Assembly (NCBI GenBank): GCA_033002965.1
Contig: JAURVB010014983.1
Span: forward strand, 1-64,000
Source: Piper betle
Taxonomy: Eukaryota; Streptophyta; Magnoliopsida; Piperales; Piperaceae
Reading direction: 5' to 3'
DNA: 64,000 bases
Below are positions 38,656-51,171 of this stretch, piece after piece. Numbering within the stretch: the first letter of the stretch is position 1; every line of letters starts with the position of its first letter. A model generated the notes under the pieces. That model worked only from the letters and a program-made list of their open reading frames with translations. It did no database searches and was not told where the DNA came from. Made by a program: the position numbers and the translations under genes.

Positions 38656-39480
38656 GGGAAGAATCCTTTATAGCAGCTGCGGGGAGGAGATGCGTACGTA
38701 GGTGGTTTGCTTGTTCAAGCCTCAGCTGAAGGAGAAGGGAAGGGGGAGGAGGGTGGTCCGGTGGTTTTGACGGCGAAGGGTGGTAGCTGGCGTGTGTGTT
38801 TAGAGCGTAGATGGGGGAAGACGATGGTGAGGGATATTTTGGTCTGGATATGTTTTATAGACCTAGCTCTGTGATTTATGACTTAGTTGTTGTCGAATAT
38901 GAAGTAGATGAGTTTCAGCGTGAAATGACGGAAATGGGCTCTGCATGGATTGACCAATGTTCTCCGTTGCTCCTTACGTTCACAACGGGGGAAGTGTCCC
39001 ACCTTTGAATTTGATATAATTATAGGCACAAGGTCCAAAAATGTGTTTCAACCTAATTGCAAAAATCGTTTGATTCTATTGGGCTAGGTACACAAAATTA
39101 GTTCGGATCGTTTTGGCAAAAGATTAGACTAGGAATCGGCCGATTCGAACCCATTCTCACCCCGAGTCGATGACAACAAGAATCAGGTCGATTCAGGCCA
39201 GGGAGAGATGGGGCGAGGGGTCGGCAGGGACAGGTCGGCAGGGCAGGGTTTGCAAAGGAGACGAGGGCGGTGGCAACTGTGTCGGTCAGGGTTGTTGGCT
39301 TGTTCAATCGACGCTTGGCTTGCCTCGACGGTGCCACACGAGGAGGGGAAAAGCTTCCTCGGGTCGAAGGGGGTGGCGACGGTGGTGGAGCAGTGCAGTT
39401 GATGGCAAAACGATGTCAGGAGTGCGGCATGATCGAGTAATTTGACTATTGGATAAGGAAGTATTGGTTGGCTTAATGAT
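38656..39480. other. Intergenic upstream of PHT4 copy
   Basis: The first part is the probable promoter flank. About 39,120-39,440 is GC-richer, with no conserved product on either strand. Confidence 0.55.
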
Positions 39481-39706
39481 GTCATAGAGGTATGGGTGTC
39501 ATACATATAGTGGTATGGGTGTCATACCTATAGAGGTATAGGTGCCATACCTATAGAAATATGGGTGCCATTCCTATAGAGGTATAGGTGTCATGCGTAT
39601 AGAGGTATCGGTTATCATTCCTATAGAGGTATGGGTGTCATACCTATAGAGGTATGGGTGTCATACCTATAGAGGTATAAATGCCATACCTATAGATGTA
39701 TGGGTT
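39481..39706. repeat. 23-bp minisatellite, about ten units
   Basis: Unit close to GTCATACCTATAGAGG + TATGGGT. Ten consecutive copies with a few substitutions and one-base length changes can be counted. Each unit holds a near-palindrome, ATACCTATAGAGGTAT, so both strands look alike. It lies in non-coding sequence between the transporter and the methyltransferase cluster. Confidence 0.9.
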
Positions 39707-40136
39707 GGGTTAGTTAAAGAAGTATGGGTCAGATTAGTTAAAAGAGGTATGGGTTGGGTTATCTCAAAACTCAAAAACTTAGGGTTTTTACCCTAAATCG
39801 ATCTGGTCCACTTTGGAAATTACATTGCAGGTTCTAAAAGGGTTTAGGATAGTTTGAATGGTTATCAAACACACAGCAAGCACAAAAAAGACGCGCAAGG
39901 TATATGGTCTTAACATCTAACTATATATGATTAGATTGAACCAAACATTAAAAAACCGGGTGTGCTGCATCCAAATAGGGGTACCGAACTTCGAAGGAGG
40001 TTAAGGCTGGGCAACTTACAACATATTATATACAAACCACGACAAGAAGGGCTGGACCCTACTAACCCGATTCAGGTAACAACCGAACTGACAGTAAAAA
40101 CCCTCTGGTGGACAACCCGGGTTTTACAACCCTTCA

Positions 40137-40330
40137 ACATTTATTTATTTTCTTGATGATTTAACAAAATAATGTTGATAATGAGATATCTAACACATCG
40201 ACCAATTGATTTCAAGCCAAACATTTATTCAAATTTAAACTAAGAAGCCCAAGTTCAAGTCGAACCTAGCTGTATGCGGTTTGGGCGATGTTGGCCAATC
40301 AATTGTAACGTAAATATAAATTTCTCACTT
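40137..40330. repeat. Duplicated 3' flank of SABATH copy 1
   Basis: This stretch matches 49,891-50,085 at most positions, including CTAGCTGTATGCGGTTTGGGC just before the stop codon side. It shows that the duplication that made copy 3 included about 190 bp beyond the gene end. Confidence 0.75.
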
Positions 40331-41279
40331 CCTTTTGAGGACAACAATTAAACTGGTTGCAACGGTTGCTTGCTTGTCCAATTCCTCAACTATCAACTGA
40401 GCAACTCTATCAATACAAACGGTCCATGATCTTCTCTCCAAATTGTTGAGCAATCACGGCCTCTGTAAAGCTTCTGATCTTCTTGGCTTTCTTCTGTGCA
40501 TCCACCCATACCTCGATCTCCATCTCTTCTCTAAGTCGAAGTTTCAATGTTTTTGATTTCTGAATAAGAAAAGATCCCTCTCTTTCTACTATGTCCTTCA
40601 CCTCTACCATTGATGCTTTATAGAAAGGTACATTCCAGTCATCCAGCCTTTTTTCTTCTACAAGGCCCTATACAACCAAAGTTTTGATTAAATGTTCCAG
40701 TTTGGTGGTAAGATTTCATATATTGATTAAATTCACACTCAAAGAGGTGGGAGAAATAACAGTGTAGCAGAAGAGCTCAAAAACGACTTGATTATGACGA
40801 ATAAGGATTGGGTACACCATGTGATGTGAGAAAGAAAGAACAAGAAGAAAAGCTATAAAGATAATGCTAGTACCTGGGAAACCATCTCTGAAAGAGCTAT
40901 GGATAAGAAATGCCAAGAGATTAAGTTGTCTTTCCCAGGATCTGTATTTGGCCGACCATTAAGTATTAACACCATGCGACCATGGGCAACCATTTCTTCA
41001 TATCGACATTTCAAGAAAGAACAGAAATCCTTCTCAAACTGATTTAGATAGGCCTTCCAGACGCAGGGTGGACTTGTTTTTGAGATGTAAATATTCCCTT
41101 GTTAATGGCTTCACCATCTTTAGTCTCAAGTCCGGCAGGTACCTTCATGCCATTATTAGAAAACGAATAGATGATAACGGAGTGAAAACCAATCCTTTTA
41201 GTATTTATGTAAATTCAAATGATGCAGCTACAAGGGCAATACTTATCTAAAGGGCCATGAAGAGCATCAATGAAATTGC

Positions 41280-43100
41280 AATTTGCAACACTTTGAAAGA
41301 TACTAGGAGCACGTCCGCTGCTCGGGGCACGCACATTAATCGGTTTTGAAGACTCAATTTTCAATAGATATATAAATAAATTTTAAATAGTCTATCATAA
41401 TGGTCTTTGATATTTTTGTAAAAAGTATACATATTAATGATATCAACCTTATTGTTTATTATAGTTGTAAATTTCTAACTTTCAAAAACAAAAAATATTA
41501 GAAAATTTAAATTATTATGGTTTCTACGCTTCATTCTTTTACATTTTCTTTTGCCATTCATTTACAATCTTAATTCATATTGTGTTATAATGCAAATAGG
41601 CATAGATTATAAATCTATTTATGCTAGAATTATATTTTATACCTCACATTATATAATGTTTTTAAAAAAATTAAAATTTAGGATATTATAGCTAACTTGG
41701 CTTATGATCATTTTTACTTCTTCCTTATAAAATTTTGATTATTAATTTTGTTTATTCAAGAGAAAATTTAATGCTTGACCTAATTTTCAGTCACAATTTT
41801 TTAAATATAATGTTTGTTGTTACACTTGGGGAAACTAATCATCATAATATTTTAAAAATTTAGAAGTCAATTTAGGCATCCTTACTTGAGTTGCTCAAAT
41901 ATTATTGTTTGGGTTTAATTTTGAAATAATTGTATTGATATAAATAAGTTTTTTTATTATTTAAAATATTATTTCTGTTTAATGAATGACCTAATTCACG
42001 ATCATTACTTCTTAAATATACTGATTATTTTTTTGAAGTTGAGCATAATTTAGATGTTGTGCTTATTTTTTTATGACTGTTGAAGGGTCCATAGAAAACA
42101 ATCCTACTTAATATATAAATATCAATATAAATTTATTATGAGCATCCTATTTGGCTTGAGATTCTTTTTTTAATATTTTTAATTTATAATTTTTGTTAGT
42201 CAAGATAAGAATTTAATGGACAATCTAATTGATATATGTGTGTGTGTGTGTGTATTAATATGTTATTAGTGACCCACTTGAGATTTTTCTTTATTTCTAA
42301 TTTTAAATTATGAGGTTTAGTTATTAAAGAGAAAAATTAATGAACGACCTAATTGAGATCATTACATTTTTAATATAACGATTTTTCTTAGGGTTAGAAA
42401 ATAAATATGATAATAGTCTTGAATTTTAGAAGCCAAATTAGGCTACAACTCTAATTATTTTAGTCAACTATTGTTTGACTTTATTATGAAATAATCATAT
42501 TGATACAGAAATTAATATATATATTACGTTATTTTTTATATTTAAAATAATTAATTGGGCTTAACAGACAACCTCATACATGATTATAAAATTTCATCGT
42601 TTTTGTCAGTTTGCTTGAAAATCGTGTAAATAATGAAAACAATTTAAATTACCCAATCATACAAAAAGTATATATATTTGATATATTTCACATATAAAGC
42701 AACGTTAACTAAATTATTTTATCCAAATTAAGTATGATTGTATTTTAAATTAGAACATTAAATAAGCATGATTACTTTTGGTTTGGGGTCACCCATGTAC
42801 ACTCCTGCAATTAATTTTTTCCCTTTTTTAATCTCAAAATATAAGGAAAATGGGAGATTTTTTTGTATATGAGAGTGGACATGGGTGATCCACGTGATGA
42901 TCATCACGATTAATTTAAAAACAAAATATAATAAGTATTTTTTTTAAATATGTTACAGACATATTACTTTAGTAAGGCTGACCATTTATAACATTTATGC
43001 CATTTACATATATTTCATATTTAGCTAAACGGACCCTAACAATTTACTTGATCATAGTACATGATTATATTTATTATAATTATGAATTTAGTTTTATAGG
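41280..43100. repeat. AT-rich repeat block filling intron 2 of SABATH copy 1
   Basis: Very AT-rich. The part at about 41,500-41,990 shares ordered words with 42,290-42,520 and with 48,530-48,980, for example 'TAGAATTATATTTTATACCT', 'TTAATTTTG.TTA.TCAAGA', 'TATTGTTTG..TTTAATT'. It is therefore a local dispersed repeat present at least three times. A TG run lies at 42,236-42,253. No protein is encoded. Confidence 0.6.
42236..42253. repeat. (TG)n microsatellite
   Basis: About nine TG units within the AT-rich repeat block. Confidence 0.85.
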
Positions 43101-43807
43101 AAGAATAATTGAACCATGAAATTAAGAGCACCTGAGAGAGCCAATGGAGGCTATATGACGAATGCACAAAGTGGAGATCATTTCTTGGGAAAAGCCTCTC
43201 CATGGAATGATCCAGGAACACCCATCACAGAGCAAGACAAAGACCTTCCTTAATGCCTGCAACCTGCTTCAAAAGGAAGGCAAGTCTCTAAAGACAGAGT
43301 TGAAATCATTGGAAGGAAGATCATTCAAAAAGAATTGAAGCTCCGGCGGGTTCTTATCCGCAGTCCGGTGCAATTTTTGCACTGTATCGGTGATAGTGGC
43401 GATGATGGAGGTAGCAGTCGGTCCACTAGAGCAGCCTAGTTCTGCTGCTCTCAACAACTTCAAAGGCACTTTGTCTTGCAATAGATCTTCAATGGCCTCC
43501 ACCAAATATGGTTTGGTTCTTGCTAATACTTTCTCTGTGGCAGGTGACCACAATCAGAGGCCATGAAAAACATATAGAAATAAGAGTTCAATTAAAGCAA
43601 AGTTGCAATCAGGTCTTCCATGTTGTTATTCGGGTATCATGCCTAAGTTTTCTTGGTATAACTTTGGTGGATAATGAAAGAACAAACTGTTGCTTCATTT
43701 TTTTAAAGAAAAAGGGTGAGAAAGAAAACCGAACATTGAAGTGAGAATTGTGAGCGAAGCTGTTTTCCATCACCTCCACTCATGGAGAGGAAGTCCTTCA
43801 CCTCCAT

Positions 43808-44211
43808 GACTATTCTCCTGTATGATCTGCCGTCTCACTATCTTCAATAACCAGAGCGCAAAATTTTAATGTCAGAGCATAACTATAAATAGGCGAAGCC
43901 AAATGAATATTCTACCTTTCCTTAAAAGTGTACACTGTTTCCGACAACAGGTCTCAAAGTTTAAAGTTTCACCGATCCAACATTATTCTCAACCTTTTCT
44001 GCTCCAATCATCTTCAAATAATCAATACAAATTAAATTAATTTAACACCTTAATATACTAACAAAACTAATATTTTTTAATATAAACTAGAATCACCAAA
44101 ATTTATAAAAATCACAAAATAAAATATAAATGCCTAAAAGTCTGAAAAACTAAATAACATTAAGAATATAATCGATAGTGCTGACTTATGGGACATTAAA
44201 TATGTGTAAAC

Positions 44212-44248
<37 letters not shown>

Positions 44249-44610
44249 ATAGACAATTATCATAAATATAGGGGGCTACTTGTTCCAAAGACTCAAGCAA
44301 TTAGGATAGAAGACTATTCAATATTTACTTTAACCCATTATATACCCTTAGGCTTTTGACAGGCATCAGCGGAATCCCTAAACAAGGGGTAGGCATGCAA
44401 TATTTTGTAAAATCAATTATGATGAAATTTGATTGACCCGTGAGAAAACAAATAATTGGATAGAAGAAATATATATTATTTTAGAGTTTGCATTTTAAAT
44501 GACTGTATATAAAGTTTCTGTCAATAACATTGGTGATTGGCTTACTTGTGATAAATGAATATGCTGATTCTTTTCCATATACATTAATATTGGTTCAGTA
44601 GTTTGTAGCC
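43808..44610. other. Intergenic between SABATH copies 1 and 2
   Basis: AT-rich, with a TA tract at about 44,211-44,249. No gene is seen. Confidence 0.6.
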
Positions 44611-44620
44611 ACAAATATTT

Positions 44621-44813
44621 ATTCACTAGAAAGTAGGAACCACTTCAAGGAAGTGAAAACATACACGAACTTCGACAGCCAGCATCATAGCAAACAAGTC
44701 CTCATCATCGAACAATTATTCACTACAAAGTAGGAACCACTTCGAAGAAGTGAAAACATACACGAACTTCGACAACCAGCATCATAGCAAACAAGTCCTC
44801 ATCTCGAACAATT
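44621..44813. repeat. Tandem duplication, 97-bp unit, just beyond SABATH copy 2 stop
   Basis: Two nearly identical units (44,621-44,717 and 44,718-44,813) share ATTCACTA, AAGTAGGAACCACTTC, ACATACACGAACTTCGACA and CATAGCAAACAAGTCCTCATC. The second unit ends two bases before the stop codon of copy 2, so the duplication covers the likely 3' UTR. Confidence 0.88.
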
Positions 44814-44814
44814 T

Positions 44815-46316
44815 TTACTTCTTTTTGAGCACAACAGTCAAACTTGTCCCATAAGTTCCTTCGTTGTCCAAAGCCTCAACAATCAATAGAGCGAGCCTAT
44901 CATAGAGATGCTCAATGATCTTCTCTCCAAATTGTTGAGCAATCAGTGTCTCTGTGAAGGATCTGACGTTCTTAGCTTGCTTTTGAGCATTCACCCATTT
45001 GTCAACATCTGTCTCTTCTCCCATTGGAAGTTCAAAGGCCTCCAACTTCTGAATCAGAAAAGATCCCTCTCTTTCAACTATGCTCTTCACCTCTTCCATT
45101 GATGCTGCATATACAGGCACATTCCAGTCATCCAGCCTTTTTGTTCTACTAGGCCCTACACAATCAAAGATGTGATCGTCCAAGAAACACAAAAAGTTCT
45201 GGTTCAAAAGAAAAAAGACAAAAAAATGTTCTAATTTGTAATCCAAAAATTAGCAGCGCACAAAGATTTGCTTAATCATTCAGATGAGCTTGACACAAAC
45301 GGGCTGTTTTTGCACCCAAGATGGTTACTACAAAGGAGGCAACAATGGAAAAGTAATGTATTTACACACAATTCATCTACGACGAAAATTGAAAGGATCA
45401 CACTTAAACTTGTATCATTATAAAACCCGAGCAACACTTTTCAATTCTCAAAACAATGATATGGATGTTCTTAATTTGAGTATTAATATGGTACACGACA
45501 TAAAAAAGTGGAGAGGAATGATTTGTAGCTGTGGCCATATATAAGAGGAGAAAAAATTGGTAGAGATAGTGCTACAGTACCTCGGAAACCAGCCCTGAAA
45601 GAGCTGCAGATAAGAGATGCCATGGGTAAACGTCGACTTTCGCAGCATCTGCATTTGGCCTGCTATGAAGTATTAACACCATGCAACCATTCGCAATCAT
45701 TTCTTCATATCGGCATTTCAAGAAAGAGCAGAAGTCTTTCTCAAACTGATTTAGATAGGCCTTCCATACGCAGGGAGGACTTGTTTTTGAGATGTAAATA
45801 TTCCCCTTGTTAATGGCTTCACCATCTTTAGTCAGAAGTTCGGTAGGTGCCTTCATGACATGATTAGCAAATACATATCAATAAAGAAGGTGAAAAATAA
45901 TTCACCTTCAGTAGAGGCGACATAAAGAAGGGTGGTGGGCCACTAGAGTTGGCCGGATTTGGCTGGTGACAGCCCGACTTTGGCCAGCGGTGGCCAGATT
46001 TGGCCACCACGATTAATTTGCCCCACTGCCACATCTCATTATGACGTGTCCGAGTTCACCAGCCAGACATGGGCCTGGCCGCGGCATTCACCAGCCAACT
46101 TGGTGGGCAAGCAGGGGCTGGATTTAGTCACCCCGTGACTAGATTTGGTCTGCCCTGTTAGGGGGTGCTTAGATTTGCCTTCAACCACAAGGCTGGATCT
46201 CATTCCGGTGGTTCGGTTTTTATTTAAAATAATTTAATCGGCTTAAGTTTTATTTATTTTCAACCCCAGCTAATCTGGAGATGCCTAATCATGTCCACAT
46301 AATGGATCCTATAACT

Positions 46317-46378
<62 letters not shown>

Positions 46379-47148
46379 AGAGAAGATGTGGTTCTAAGCT
46401 ATCATGGAGGTTTAATAAAATTATAGAAGAACGATATAAAAGGTAATATGTATTGCTTAAAAAAGTTCAATACAATTTGAGAAAAGGAAATTCAATTTTC
46501 TCGTGGGAAGAAGCATGAGATTATGAAATGAACTCCTTGGAGAAAATAAAAATCACGAAAGTTTACCTGAGAGAGCCAATGAACACTATATAACGAGTAC
46601 ACAAAATGGAGATCATTGTTGGGGAAAAGCCTTCCATAAAATGATCCAGGAACACCCATCACATAGCATGACAAAAGACCACCTTTGTTGTCTGCAACTC
46701 GCTGCAAAAAGGAAGGCAAGCCTCTAAAGAGGGAGTTAAAATCGTTGGAAGGAAGATCATTCAACAAGAATTGAATCTCTGGCGGCTCCTTATCCACTTT
46801 CCGGTGCATCTCCTCCACCGTGTCCATGATTGCGGCCATGATGGAGATGACATTTGGCCCACAAGAGCAGCCCATGTCTGCTGCTCTCAACAACTTCAGA
46901 GGCACTTTGTCTTGCAATAGATCTTCAATAGCCTCCACAAAATATGGTTTTGTTCTGGCCAGCACTTTTCTCTAGTGGTCACAATTGAAGGGAGTGAAAA
47001 ACAAATCAAGGAAAAGGGGGTCAATGAATATAAAATTGCAATCTGATCATCAATAAAAGTAAAAAAACCAAACCGCGAAGCGAGAATTGTGAGCATAGCT
47101 GTTCTCTCCATCACCTCCATTCATTGATAGAATGTCCTTCACCTCCAT
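44815..47148 (-). CDS. SABATH carboxyl methyltransferase copy 2, nearly intact
   Basis: Four exons: 47148-47074, 46971-46567, 45850-45581 and 45155-44815; about 363 residues, the usual SABATH length. It starts MEVKDILSMNGGDGENSYA, the family's N-terminal SAM/substrate segment. Then come DMGCSCGPNVISIMA (SAM-binding motif I region), [22 protein letters not shown] (substrate-pocket loop), GNIYISKTSPP and, at the end, TSLTVVLKKK. The SYSxHW loop is shared with salicylate/benzoate-type members, but the substrate cannot be told from this. Exons 1-3 are clean and in phase. Exon 4 is one base short, in an A run right after its start, which shifts the frame before RLDDWNVP. It is the best candidate for an active gene in the cluster if that one base is an error. 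Confidence 0.8.
45900..46210. repeat. TGGCC-rich insert in SABATH copy 2 intron 2
   Basis: GC-richer block with repeated 'TTGGCC' and 'GATTTGGC' words. A diverged, shorter relative lies at about 52,190-52,330 in copy 4. The insertion therefore predates the duplication of copies 2 and 4. Confidence 0.55.
46318..46384. repeat. (TA)n(GA)n compound microsatellite
   Basis: A TA tract followed by about 15 GA units and a shorter interrupted GA run, inside SABATH copy 2 intron 2. Confidence 0.88.
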
Positions 47149-49110
47149 AATTTTGCTCCTTTATCAGCTCTGGTCTCCCTCCCTCCAAAGAGTGATGCTA
47201 GCACCTTATGGGAGGAGATTTTGGTGGCTTAGTCACCAATCACGTTCGTGAAATTTTAAAAATAAAAATAAAGTATAAAAAAATTCAGGTTTAAAAAATT
47301 AACTTTTTTTGTGTGTTGTAATTTCGTGATCTTCTTTTACTTATAAAAGATCAGATTTAATTGGTAAGGATGGATGGCACCAACTGTGGAATTGCACAAT
47401 TACACCCTAATAAACACATCATGAGTGAGAGAAACCAAAATCACTCATGTTTAATCAGTGGTTTCACATTATTTATATATATATATTGGGTATGTCCACG
47501 CGTTGCTCAGGATACATAAATTGTTTAATTTAAAAAAATCAAATTTTGAATTGATATAAATTTTTTATAGAAAAGAAAATAATCACATAAATGGTTGGTG
47601 TTTAATATAGTTTATGTGTGATTATGTTATTTTCTATAAAATTTTAATAGTGACTTCTTGAATTCCACACATATTCTTCTATATAAAATAGAATTCGGTT
47701 GATGTAAAATAAGACATCATCTTGATAATTTGTGAGTACATTTGACTCACAAAGAGAAGGCTTTAGAGAAGTTTCATTCATATTATGATCATGTGTTATA
47801 GTTGCGGGTGCCTCATCAAAATTCTAGGTTAGTATAATTACTCAAAATGTTATATATTCATATTTGGCCGCCTTGGTCAGCATAAGCTTACATTCGACCA
47901 CCTTGCGCTGAGTGCAATTGGGGTCAAGGAATTGACTCAGTCCGACACGAGGCCGCACCTTTAAACTTCTTGAAAGATTAAATACCAGCCCCTATGTCGA
48001 AAGGGGTGATAGGGCACAATGGCGCAAAATGACTCATTATGCATTTGTGATACCAAAATGGTGAGTCAATAGAAAATATCGGTAACTATATGCCGTGGGC
48101 TACGTAACATGTGTGCGCATACATGGGATTGTAGCTAGATGGGGTGGCCACCCCTCCCGGCATAGTAAGAGCTCGGAACAACATACATGGGATTGTAGCG
48201 TGTGTGTGCATATTAAGAATTTCAACTTTAACTAATTCCTTGAGTATGAATTTAATTTGTACAATTAAAAAAGAATTTTATGTCACGGGTTCATTTAAAA
48301 TGTTGAAAATTAATCGAAAATTAATTTATGAGACACTTAGGTTTATATAGTAAGACTTGGCTCGTGGCTCGGAACGGGTGGGTCGTTACAGGTGGTATTT
48401 CAAGAAAAAACTGAATATTTTAATTACTTTTTTAGGGTAATAATCAATCTTAATGTTTGCTATATAGTTATATACTTCGAACATTGAAAACTAAATATAT
48501 ATTAAATAACAAATTAATTGATTATGATTTAGAAATTTAATTATTATAGTTTATTCTTTGCTTTTCCTTTTTGCTGCCGTTTTTAAATCTTAATTCCTGA
48601 TGTATTATAACGCAAAAAAATATAGAATATAATATTTATGTTAGAATTATATTTTATACCTTTATATTACATAATGTTATTTATTTTTTAACAAAAAACT
48701 AGCATGTTTTAATTGGCTAGGTTTATGATTTTTACTTACTAATTGTAAATTTTAACTATTAATTTTGGTTAGTCAAGAAAAGAAACAATAGATGTCTTAC
48801 TTGTTGATCATTATTTTTTTTATATAGCGATGGTTCATAAACTTTAAATTAATTATGATGATAGCCTAAAATTTTAAAAGCTAATTCACGCTACAACCTT
48901 CCACAAGTTGTAAATTATTGTTTGGATTTAATTCTAAGGTAATTTTATTGATATAAAAATTGATGTTCTATTAAGTTACTTTTGCACATATCTAAGGAAT
49001 AAACATACTCATAATTTGGGGAATATGAAGTTTTAAATTGAAGATTAATGTAAGAATATCATAAAAATTATCTATTAATGTTAACATCTAATTTCAATTT
49101 AAATCTTTTA
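47149..49110. other. AT-rich intergenic sequence with LTR-like fragments
   Basis: No gene is seen. About 48,350-48,402 looks like the end of an LTR (GGGTCGTTACA) followed at once by GGTGGTAT, the beginning of a plant initiator-Met primer-binding site, though the site then degrades. About 48,530-48,980 repeats sequence from the intron of SABATH copy 1. Confidence 0.45.
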
Positions 49111-49127
49111 ATTTTTGAAAGAATAAA

Positions 49128-49592
49128 TATAATATCCTCCAATTTAGTCTCACATATAATACCTCCTAGATTATGATGTAATTTATTAGTGATGTTGAAC
49201 AAAATGATTTTTACATTAGTTAACCAACTTTTAAAGAAATGACTTAGGCCTATCAAATTAAACTTTGGACCAGTTTATTATCGTTGGTATCAAATCTGAT
49301 TTGAGATTGTATAGAATCGTGGGCTGGATTAGGGAAGTAGACTAGGCTGCCTGCTACGCGTCAAGAACAATGTGGACTAGGGCTAACAACGGACAAAGTG
49401 GAGGAATTTCAAACACAAAATTTACTACGGTAGGTGGATTGTAATATCATTTAACTTAGTCCCACATCCAATATGTCATGGAGTAAGATTTAATTTATTA
49501 GTGAGAATATATGTAATGATTTTCTACTTGATTAACCAACTTACGAAGGGTTCACTTATGCATGTCATGTAACATTTTGGGTCGGGCGTTAC
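49128..49592 (+). mobile_element. TRIM-like small LTR element
   Basis: Two direct repeats of about 150 bp, 49,128-49,276 and 49,440-49,592, share 'TAATATC..CAA.TTAGTC.CACAT', 'TAATTTATTAGTGA' and 'TTAACCAACTT'. The left one is followed directly by TTGGTATCAAATC, close to the initiator-Met primer-binding site TGGTATCAGAGC. The right one is preceded by a purine-rich stretch and ends CGGGCGTTACA. Internal sequence is about 160 bp and does not code. These features match terminal-repeat retrotransposons in miniature. Exact ends are approximate. Confidence 0.6.
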
Positions 49593-49890
49593 AATAAAAG
49601 AAGATCATGTTACACTTTGGGCCGATTTGTTACAATAATAAAAAGAAGAGTTAATAAATTAAATTGGAATGATTTTAACTCTAGTTTTTGTAAATTTAAA
49701 TCTTCTAAATCTCTGCATATAATATTTGAGAGAGAGGCTCTAACTTTTTAGACAATACATGTGAAATAAGAACCATACTCATAATTTATGAAGCATAGAC
49801 CTTTAAATTTAAGGTTAAAATAAAAATATTATAAAAAGTATCCACTAGACTTGAATAATGAATATGTTCATAAGGATTAAGGTACCCTTC

Positions 49891-50085
49891 TACATTTATT
49901 TATTTTCTTGATGGTTTAAAAATAATGTTGATTCTAAGATGTCTAACACATCGAGCAATTGATTTGAAGCCAAACATTTATTCGAATTTAAACTGAGAAG
50001 CCATAGTTCAAGTCGAACCTAGCTGTATGCGGTTTGGGCAAGCTTGGCGAATCAATTGTAACGTATTTATAAATTTCTCACTTCC
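49891..50085. repeat. Second copy of the SABATH 3' flank
   Basis: Matches 40,137-40,330 at most positions (see that entry). It marks the outer edge of the partial duplication. Confidence 0.75.
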
Positions 50086-50790
50086 GTTTGAGGACAACAA
50101 TCAAACTGGTTGCAACGGTTGCTTTCTTGTCCAATTCCTCATCTATCAACTAAGCAACTCTACCATACAAACGTTCAATGATCTTCTCCGAAATTGTTGT
50201 GCAATCACAGCCTCTGTAAAGCTTCTGATCTTCTTGGCTTTCTTCAGCAAATCCATCCATACATCGATCTGCGTCTCTTCTCTAAGTCGAAGTTTCAATG
50301 CATCCGATTACTGAATAAGAAAAGATCCTCTCTTTCTACTATGTGCTTCGCCTCTTCCATATTGATGCTTTATAGTAAGGTACATTCCAGTCATCCAACC
50401 TTTTTCTTCTACCAGGTCCTATACATCCAATGTTTTGATTGTCAAAGTAACACGAAAAATGTTCCAGTTTGGTGGTAAGGTTTCATTTATTAATTAATAT
50501 CACACTAAAAATTTATTAGTTTTCCTCATACATAATTCTCAAAAAATGATTTGATTATGATGAGTAATGATAGGATACATGATGTGATGTAAGAAAGAAG
50601 AAGAAGAACAAGAAGAAAAGTGTAAAGATAATGCTAGTACCCGGGAAACCATCTCTGAAAGAGCTAAGAATTAGAAATGCCATGAGATGAAGTTGTCTTT
50701 CACAGGTTCTGTATTTGGCCTACCATTAAGTATCAACACCACGCGACCATTGGCAACCATTTCTTCATGTAGACATTTCAAGAAAGAACA
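50078..50790 (-). pseudogene. SABATH copy 3, truncated relic (exon 4 plus part of exon 3)
   Basis: Exon 4 (50418-50078) and the 3' part of exon 3 (about 50,790-50,643) resemble copy 1 rather than copy 2: both share TCAAACTGGTTGCAACGGTTGC or a close variant in the last exon and the same 3' flank. Exon 3 stops abruptly within the equivalent of the FLKC block near 50,790, and unrelated sequence follows. Exon 4 has several shifts and stops. It is a dead fragment of a copy-1-type gene. Confidence 0.75.
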
Positions 50791-51171
50791 CTTAAGTATC
50801 ATTTTTCCCCATTTCGGTCAATGTTTGTGTCTGAAGTTCAGACAAAACAGGTTGGGTATCAATTCGGGACAAAAAGGGGGTTGGTGTTCATTATTAAAAA
50901 TTATTATTTATATATCAATCACATAAATTTAATTTTAAAACGTATTTTGTAGGATTTTTTGGGTATCGGTTGAGAGAAGAAAATAATTAAAAAGAATTAT
51001 TATCATTTGTCCCGTAAATATAAAAAATTATAGATTAAATTGTAAATATAAAAAATTAAAGATTTAAAAAAAGGCTATGGTCTCCAAATTCAACCGATGT
51101 CTCTTTTCCGGCTTTCCCATCATGCATAAAGAGAGATTCTTTCTCTGTGACAATATTGTTGCTAGCATAGC

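Larger units (their letters stand above)
40325..43807 (-). pseudogene. SABATH methyltransferase copy 1, broken
   Basis: SABATH enzymes use S-adenosylmethionine to methylate carboxyl groups of small acids such as salicylate, benzoate or hormones. Four exons can be placed: 43807 to about 43741, 43534-43132, 41142-40874 and 40667-40325. Visible blocks: [58 protein letters not shown] and EREGSFLIQK. Frame is lost in each exon: two bases missing after GGDG, missing T in PSFL, further shifts near the VMGVPGSF region, a missing G in exon 3 and an extra T after DRLY. A large AT-rich repeat block fills intron 2. This copy is clearly non-functional as written. Confidence 0.82.

Noticed and set aside
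39481..39706. Possible CRISPR array
   Set aside because: Units are directly adjacent with no unique spacers, and the genome is a plant nuclear genome.
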